From positions 1 through 10,816 of the forward strand of contig WJJX01000110.1 of assembly GCA_014729445.1 (NCBI GenBank): a stretch of DNA of 10,816 bases, read 5' to 3'. This DNA is from Candidatus Moraniibacteriota bacterium. GTDB lineage: Bacteria; Patescibacteriota; Minisyncoccia; CAIUEV01; JAHKAQ01. Below are positions 6,656 through 10,816 of the stretch, in pieces. The position numbers and the translations under genes were made by a program. Under the pieces are notes generated by a model. The model was not told where the DNA came from and did not search any database. It was given only the letters and a program-made list of their open reading frames with translations. Within the stretch, counting starts at the first letter, position 1, and each line of letters begins with the position of its first letter.

Positions 6656-7510
6656 TTATTGCTTAGAAGTTATCTCAAAGGTATCAAAAATCTTGTATAA
6701 CCAATCTATCTTCTCCTGATTATCCTTTTTGACTTCTGAATAGTCGACTTCGGCTGTCTTAAAACAATTCCTGTCCTTATCTAAATTGTCGCAATTGCTC
6801 TGATAGTCGTAAATGCCTAAATTCAAAGTTATCAAACCCCAAGGATAATCGTCATTTTCTGTCTCAAAAATCAAATTATTTTGAAAATAACAAATAATAT
6901 TAGCATTTATAGCATCTTCATGGCAAGTTATTTCCTCTCTCAATACTCCCTGGCGCTTTCTTCCCAAATTAAACTCCTCACAATTCATTAAATGACCTTC
7001 ATTTAAATAACTCTTATTACAGTGACTCAACAAAGTTCTCGCGCCACCCAGTCGATAAAAAACTTTATCCGGAGTCGTTTTTGTCTCCTCCTCCTTTAAC
7101 TCGGATCTAAAACCCTTTTCTTCAAAGGAAACATAAATAAAAGGTTTTTGAAATTTATAGGTAATCCCCCTGTCGACTTCGCCTGGCAGCAGATTACTCT
7201 CCTGGACTTTGGAGTAAACGCCTAATTCTTGCGGATATTTGAAAGTAACTCCAAGCTCGCCTGCGCTAAATTCCTTATAAACAGCTTTATTGGAAGCTGT
7301 TTCATCATCTTTGCTTTCACTCTCCTGCACCAAAGGCTTGTCCTCTTTCGAATCAACTGCCTCCTCCCTTAAATTGTCCAAAGCGGCATTCAGCTTTCCC
7401 TGCATCCTGCGATCCTGATAATAATAGACAAACAAGCCAAAAAAAATCAACATAAAAAACAAGAAGATAACAGACAGACTTTTTATTTTAGCCGAACCTT
7501 TTTGAGTCAT
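6656..7510 (-). CDS. Hypothetical single-pass membrane protein with six-cysteine outer domain
   Basis: I do not recognise a named family for this 284-residue protein. Residues 1-10 are basic, 11-31 form one hydrophobic anchor, and 32-80 are an acidic, Ser/Glu/Asp-rich linker. The folded region (about 81-280) starts with ELGVTFKYP (85-93), a strand pattern seen in PsbP-like and related small exported beta domains. Six cysteines (164, 177, 196, 207, 240, 249) all lie outside the anchor, and three disulfides are plausible. No catalytic motif is apparent. It is 37 bp after lepB and 9 bp before the HisRS-like gene, so it belongs to the same transcript as the pseudo-synthetase and the ATP-grasp genes. 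The ATG start is supported by the immediate basic stretch before the membrane segment. It could equally be an uncleaved-signal lipoprotein-like anchor protein, but no lipobox cysteine is present. Confidence 0.8.
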   Translation of the reverse strand: MTQKGSAKIKSLSVIFLFFMLIFFGLFVYYYQDRRMQGKLNAALDNLREEAVDSKEDKPLVQESESKDDETASNKAVYKEFSAGELGVTFKYPQELGVYSKVQESNLLPGEVDRGITYKFQKPFIYVSFEEKGFRSELKEEETKTTPDKVFYRLGGARTLLSHCNKSYLNEGHLMNCEEFNLGRKRQGVLREEITCHEDAINANIICYFQNNLIFETENDDYPWGLITLNLGIYDYQSNCDNLDKDRNCFKTAEVDYSEVKKDNQEKIDWLYKIFDTFEITSKQ

Positions 7511-7547
7511 ATTTTAATTTTTATTTATTGACAAAATCTTTGTAAGT

Positions 7548-8147
7548 TTATTCCGACACCGGCTCAAACGGTGATTCGGAATAAATCTCAAACCTATCAA
7601 AAGGCAGCACTCTAATCCAAGTCTTACCCACAATCAGATCCTCGTCAAGTTTGCCCCAGATTCTCGAATCCGAACTTTTCCCCCGGTTGTCCCCCAAGAC
7701 AAAATACTCGTCCTGCGCCAAAACTTCTCTGGTGTCATTGGAAGTAATTCTGCCTATCGGCAGATACTTGCTCTCATCCAAGACAAAACCCTCGGGATGC
7801 TCGTCATTAAAAATATAGACTCTACCGTTTTTAACTTCAATTGTTTCCCCGGGCAGACCGATAACCCGTTTAATATAATAATCTTTCTGATCTCTCGGAT
7901 TCTTAAAGATAATCACCTCCCCCCTTTCGGCGCCCTTCAAAGTCCAACCGATTTCATTAACAATCAAATATTGACCCTCATAAAAATTGGGCTCCATGCT
8001 GGCACCTTTAACAATAAAAGGCTGAATCAAAAAAATCCTTATCGGAATAACGATAATAAGACTCATCAAAATAATTCCGGAAACTTCCTTTAAGAAATCG
8101 AAAAAGCCCCCGAATTCGAACTTTTTAAGTCCACTTCCTGTATTCAT
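7548..8147 (-). CDS. lepB: Signal peptidase I
   Basis: LepB cuts signal peptides from secreted proteins at the outer face of the cytoplasmic membrane. This 199-residue protein has one N-terminal membrane segment (about 23-42), then box B with catalytic Ser50 in GASMEPNF and box D with catalytic Lys93 in YYIKRVIGLPGE. Box E is LGDNRGKSSDSR (151-162), and WIRV is near the C-terminus. The length fits the short single-anchor form common in Gram-positive-type and candidate-phylum bacteria. The start ATG at 8147 has no Shine-Dalgarno sequence; a candidate promoter lies within an inverted repeat 12 bases upstream of the leader. The exported six-cysteine protein and the pseudo-HisRS/ATP-grasp genes follow on the same strand after 37 bp and may be read through from it. 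The upstream neighbour, an LCP gene, is divergent. Confidence 0.95.
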   Translation of the reverse strand: MNTGSGLKKFEFGGFFDFLKEVSGIILMSLIIVIPIRIFLIQPFIVKGASMEPNFYEGQYLIVNEIGWTLKGAERGEVIIFKNPRDQKDYYIKRVIGLPGETIEVKNGRVYIFNDEHPEGFVLDESKYLPIGRITSNDTREVLAQDEYFVLGDNRGKSSDSRIWGKLDEDLIVGKTWIRVLPFDRFEIYSESPFEPVSE

Positions 8148-8170
8148 TTTTTATTTTTAAATGCTATAAT
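8143..8170 (+). promoter_or_regulatory. Extended -10 promoter toward the LCP gene
   Basis: TGCTATAAT at 8162-8170 is a perfect extended -10 box on the plus strand; a poor TTCATT lies 16 bases upstream. Transcription would begin near 8177, inside the first inverted repeat. It would give the LCP gene a leader of about 155 bases carrying the two other inverted repeats. The alternative is a site closer to the gene (8285-8313). Confidence 0.4.
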
Positions 8171-8194
8171 AGACTTAATTAAAGATTAAGTCTA
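8166..8194 (-). promoter_or_regulatory. Candidate lepB promoter inside an inverted repeat
   Basis: On the minus strand TAGACT (8194-8189, 4 of 6 to consensus) and TATTAT (8171-8166, 5 of 6) are separated by 17 bases. The start would fall near 8159, giving a leader of about 12 bases. The whole element overlaps the perfect inverted repeat 8168-8196, so a protein bound there would control it. Confidence 0.4.
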
Positions 8195-8196
8195 TT
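8168..8196. repeat. Inverted repeat 1 (12-bp arms)
   Basis: AATAGACTTAAT (8168-8179) and ATTAAGTCTATT (8185-8196) are perfectly complementary, with a 5-base spacer. A T-run ends at 8200. It overlaps the -10 boxes of both divergent promoters, the placement expected for an operator. A plus-strand terminator reading is less likely because nothing upstream on that strand needs ending. Confidence 0.8.
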
Positions 8197-8221
8197 TTTT
8201 AAATTTATAATAAGATTTTTC

Positions 8222-8251
8222 AGATTATCTTTAGCGCCCCAAAGATAATCT
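8222..8251. repeat. Inverted repeat 2 (11-bp arms, GC-rich loop)
   Basis: AGATTATCTTT (8222-8232) and AAAGATAATCT (8241-8251) are perfectly complementary around the 8-base loop AGCGCCCC. The loop is the only GC-rich stretch in this AT-rich region. No T-run follows on either strand, so it is not a standard terminator. It may form an RNA hairpin in the LCP leader or a protein-binding site. Confidence 0.8.
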
Positions 8252-8269
8252 CTGAATCTCGCTGCAAAA

Positions 8270-8295
8270 TTAAATATGATTTCATTCATATTTAA
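8270..8295. repeat. Inverted repeat 3 (10-bp arms)
   Basis: TTAAATATGA (8270-8279) and TCATATTTAA (8286-8295) are perfectly complementary around a 6-base loop TTTCAT. It lies 38 bases before the LCP start and overlaps the -35 box of a possible proximal promoter. Confidence 0.75.
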
Positions 8296-8313
8296 GTATA
8301 CTCTAATTATATT
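8285..8313 (+). promoter_or_regulatory. Possible proximal promoter for the LCP gene
   Basis: TTCATA (8285-8290) and TATATT (8308-8313) are 17 bases apart, each 4-5 of 6 to the sigma-70 consensus. Transcription would begin about 14 bases before the ATG. The match is modest in AT-rich DNA. Confidence 0.25.
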
Positions 8314-8333
8314 CAAAACCAAAACTAAATCAA

Positions 8334-9794
8334 ATGATCAATTTACTTAAAACATTTTTTATTTATAAGATCAGACTCATAATCCTTATAACTTCAATCT
8401 CGCTACCCATATTGGCTTTAATCATTGCAATCGCTCTAACCTCAAGTTATCCAGTCTTTAAAAACTCAACCGATGCCAAATTTTTCCTTTTCAGCAATAA
8501 TCAGAATCAAATCAATGTCAAAGAAAAAGCTGCCCGTTTTATAAGTCAAACCTTTAATCTTTTCGACTCTGAAAAAAACCTTGCAATCTTTAAAAATAAG
8601 GAAAGAATTAATATCCTGCTGCTGGGACGCGCCAGCAAAGATTATCCCGGCAGTCATTTAACCGACACCATAATTCTTGTAAGCTACAAACCAAAAACCA
8701 ATCAGGCCGCCATGCTTTCAATTCCAAGAGATCTTTACGTCAAAATCCCCGAAACGCACCGTTATACCAAAATTAATTTTATCTATCATTATGGAACTCA
8801 AGCCGAGAAACAAAACGGCGGTATCAAATATATGAAAAAAGTGGTAAAAGAAGTCACCAATCAAGAAATAGACTACTATATCATGCTTGACTTTAAAGGT
8901 TTTGAAAAACTCATCGACGAAATTGGAGGCATCACCGTAAACGTAACTAAAAGTCTCCATGACGAAAAATACCCCGGCCCCAATTTCAGTTATCAAACTT
9001 TTCATATAGATCCCGGAGTTCAAACCCTGAACGGCGAGACCGCTTTAAAATACGTAAGAACCAGACATAACCCCGGAGGCGACTTCGGACGCTCTTTTAG
9101 ACAGCAGCAAGTTTTAAAAGCCGTTAAAAGCAAAATCCTCTCCCAAGAAAGTGTAAATTTAATCACCAAAGTAAGATCCCTTCAGGAAATAATCGACGAG
9201 CATATGCAAAGCGACATAAATCCGGCGGACTTCCCGGCTTTTATTCAAATGGCCAGATCAATCAACTTAAATTCCATCACCAACAAAGTCCTTGATAACC
9301 GAGGAAGACAGCCGCTGCTTACCAGTATATCTTCAAGATTGGGCAGAGGAAGAGCCTACTTATTAAAACCGGTCGGCGGCGATTACTCAAGAATTCATGA
9401 AATAGCCGAAAATATCTTCGACCTTGAAAAATTAAGAATTATTAATGAAAAAAGAGAAACAGAAAATCCAACTATCCTAATCGTCGATAAGAGCGCCGAC
9501 CCCAAAACCGGCACAGAAATAAAACATAAACTTGAGGAATTCGGTTTCTCAAAAACAACGCTTAAAAACGATTCCTCAATAGAAGAGGAAACCGTAATCT
9601 ATGATAACACCAACAACCTCAAACCCTATTCCTTAGACATCCTGATCAAATCATTAAAAATAGACCAAATCAAAAGCAATCATCCCGACAAAAACTACGA
9701 TCTGATAATCGAGCTGGGAACCCAAGCCGAAAATGTCTTTGAAGAAAACAACATCCTTCTGCCCAAAGAAGCCTACGAAGAACAGGATTATTAA
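8334..9794 (+). CDS. LytR-CpsA-Psr (LCP) family protein with LytR C-terminal domain
   Basis: LCP enzymes move undecaprenyl-phosphate-linked glycopolymers onto the cell wall or other acceptors outside the membrane. This 486-residue protein has a membrane anchor at about 13-37 and a linker, then an LCP domain (about 91-270). Key residues seen are Asp111 in LTDTIIL, Arg132-Asp133 in SIPRDLYV, Lys146 in YTKINFIY, and the arginine-rich VRTRH (241-245) and GDFGRSFRQQ (249-258). A smaller C-terminal domain (378-462), starting NPTILIVDKSADPKTG, matches the LytR_C pattern. The polymer it attaches is not encoded here. The gene is divergent from lepB and ends 1 bp short of the oxidoreductase stop. No Shine-Dalgarno sequence precedes the ATG. 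Confidence 0.93.
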   Translation: MINLLKTFFIYKIRLIILITSISLPILALIIAIALTSSYPVFKNSTDAKFFLFSNNQNQINVKEKAARFISQTFNLFDSEKNLAIFKNKERINILLLGRASKDYPGSHLTDTIILVSYKPKTNQAAMLSIPRDLYVKIPETHRYTKINFIYHYGTQAEKQNGGIKYMKKVVKEVTNQEIDYYIMLDFKGFEKLIDEIGGITVNVTKSLHDEKYPGPNFSYQTFHIDPGVQTLNGETALKYVRTRHNPGGDFGRSFRQQQVLKAVKSKILSQESVNLITKVRSLQEIIDEHMQSDINPADFPAFIQMARSINLNSITNKVLDNRGRQPLLTSISSRLGRGRAYLLKPVGGDYSRIHEIAENIFDLEKLRIINEKRETENPTILIVDKSADPKTGTEIKHKLEEFGFSKTTLKNDSSIEEETVIYDNTNNLKPYSLDILIKSLKIDQIKSNHPDKNYDLIIELGTQAENVFEENNILLPKEAYEEQDY

Positions 9795-9795
9795 C

Positions 9796-10816
9796 TCAAT
9801 GAAACAAAAACTTTAAAACTTTCCTGTTTAATTTTTTATCCAATTTTTTAGACAAGTAATTGGAAACCAACTTTTTATTAATTCGAACCGCTGTAGGATA
9901 AGGATAGATTTTATCCAATAAAACCTCAATGGGCAGCCCCTGTTTTTTCATCAACAAAAATTCCGAAATAATCTCGCCGGCATTCGGCGCGATAATGGTT
10001 CCGCCCAACAATTTTTTTCGTTTATCCACAAAAAGTTTTATAAACGATTCGGGGTAATCGTCCACTATCGCCCGATCGGCCTGTGAAAAATCATCCTGCA
10101 GGATTTCAAAAAACTGGCCCTTATCTTTAAGTTCCCGCTCGGTCAATCCAAAAGTCGCGATTTGAGGATAACTAAAGGTAACCCAAGCAAAATCGGAATA
10201 ATCCACTTTCCTCTTTAAGGGCGAAAAAAAATTCCTTATAATCAAGGAAGCTTCCAATTCGGCGGCATGAGTAAAAAAGTAAGACCCCACGACATCGCCG
10301 CAAAGCAGAACTTTTTTATTAGTGGTCCTTAAATAAGAATCGGCCTTGATTTTATTTCCCCGCGCCTCAATCCCCGCCTTTTCCAAATCGAGCCCTGAAA
10401 AATCGATTTCCCTGCCAATTCCGACAAAAACCCGATCAAAGCTGATCTTTTTTTTCTTTTTTCCAATTCTTGCCAAGGCGGTATTAGCTGAAATAAATTT
10501 TTCAACTTCACTGTTTAAAAAAAGCTTCAAACCGTCTCTTCTCAAAGCCCGGCTCAATAATCGGGCCGCTTTCGGATCCTCCTTATTTAAAATCGAATTC
10601 CCCCTTTGCAGAATAGTCACCTCGCTTCCAAAAGTCTGCATTGCCTGGCCCAACTCGATGCTCACCGGTCCCCCTCCAATCATTAAAAGCTTTTTAGGTA
10701 AATTTTCCAAATCAAAAATATTCTCATTATTCAAAATTTCGACTTTTTCAATTCCCAAAACCCTCAACTTTCTGGGCTTAGATCCGATTGCAATAACAAA
10801 TTTTTTTCCTTTATAT
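9796..10816 (-). CDS. FAD/NAD(P)-dependent disulfide-type oxidoreductase, N-terminus cut by window edge
   Basis: 339 codons are visible of a dihydrolipoamide-dehydrogenase/mercuric-reductase-like flavoprotein. The frame is open to the right edge and begins at FVIAIGSKPRKL (6-17), the ATG-motif analogue that closes the first FAD domain. A TTG at 10767 could be taken for a start, but the conserved sequence upstream in frame shows it is internal. Seen next are the NAD(P)-binding LLMIGGGPVSIELG (43-56), the second FAD motif LLCGDVVGSYFFTHAA (170-185) and the dimerisation domain (from about 205) with FSYPQIATFGLTE. The C-terminal HPT--E motif of lipoamide dehydrogenase is replaced by YPYPTAVRI (304-312), without the catalytic His-Glu pair, so lipoamide is unlikely as substrate. 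The redox CxxxxC would lie outside the window. The TGA stop lies 1 bp from the LCP stop. Confidence 0.9.
   Translation of the reverse strand, partial: YKGKKFVIAIGSKPRKLRVLGIEKVEILNNENIFDLENLPKKLLMIGGGPVSIELGQAMQTFGSEVTILQRGNSILNKEDPKAARLLSRALRRDGLKLFLNSEVEKFISANTALARIGKKKKKISFDRVFVGIGREIDFSGLDLEKAGIEARGNKIKADSYLRTTNKKVLLCGDVVGSYFFTHAAELEASLIIRNFFSPLKRKVDYSDFAWVTFSYPQIATFGLTERELKDKGQFFEILQDDFSQADRAIVDDYPESFIKLFVDKRKKLLGGTIIAPNAGEIISEFLLMKKQGLPIEVLLDKIYPYPTAVRINKKLVSNYLSKKLDKKLNRKVLKFLFH

Noticed and set aside
7797..8093. Plus-strand ORF of 98 codons inside lepB
   Set aside because: It is antisense to the conserved LepB boxes and has no family features.
8168..8200. Rho-independent terminator (hairpin plus six T)
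   Set aside because: The stem is AT-rich, nothing on the plus strand upstream needs terminating, and a promoter -10 box overlaps it.
8718..9023. Minus-strand ORF of 101 codons inside the LCP gene
   Set aside because: It is antisense to the conserved LCP catalytic region and matches no family; it is a shadow frame.
10329..10767. TTG at 10767 as the oxidoreductase start
   Set aside because: The frame continues upstream through the conserved FVIAIGSKPRK segment to the window edge, so the gene is cut, not started here.
1..10816. UGA recoded as glycine, as in some candidate-phylum bacteria
   Set aside because: The oxidoreductase ends naturally at TGA one base from the LCP stop, and no ORF contains an internal in-frame TGA that a recoding would need to explain.
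1..10816. CRISPR array, tRNA or rRNA gene, insertion sequence
   Set aside because: No regularly spaced repeats, cloverleaf-like structure, rRNA-like stretch or transposase motif was seen.

Overview
The window is AT-rich and very compact. Genes sit 1 to about 190 bp apart, none of the eight starts I checked has a recognisable Shine-Dalgarno sequence, and all complete ORFs fit the standard code. Together with a SanA/YdcF protein, a LytR-CpsA-Psr (LCP) protein and a minimal-looking gene complement, this suggests a bacterium of the Patescibacteria/Candidate Phyla Radiation type. That assignment is an inference; no rRNA or other marker is present to prove it.

Layout. Left edge: a nearly complete secF (minus), divergent from a sanA/ydcF-like membrane protein gene (plus). 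The latter converges with ndk (nucleoside diphosphate kinase, minus), leaving 1 bp between the stop codons. Then a small 77-codon gene of unknown function (minus) with its own well-formed promoter. From 2644 to 7510 on the minus strand lies the most unusual part. In transcription order it holds a single-pass membrane protein with six extracytoplasmic cysteines, a histidyl-tRNA-synthetase paralogue whose catalytic motifs look destroyed, and three consecutive RimK-like ATP-grasp ligases. The gaps are 6-10 bp, so this is almost certainly one operon. It is preceded at 37 bp by lepB (signal peptidase I). lepB is divergent from an LCP-family gene (plus), across a 186-bp region holding three perfect inverted repeats and overlapping candidate promoters. 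The LCP gene converges, again with 1 bp to spare, with a FAD/NAD(P) disulfide oxidoreductase gene (minus) that runs off the right edge.

How it may work together. SecF and LepB serve protein export, while the LCP protein (glycopolymer attachment) and the SanA-like protein are envelope proteins. The cluster of a pseudo-HisRS plus three ATP-grasp ligases is the candidate undescribed system. ATP-grasp ligases of the RimK type join a carboxylate to an amine using ATP. A tRNA-synthetase fold without catalytic residues, but with its zinc-binding insertion and anticodon-binding domain kept, could act as a tRNA- or amino-acid-binding scaffold or regulator. The product or substrate cannot be read from the sequence.
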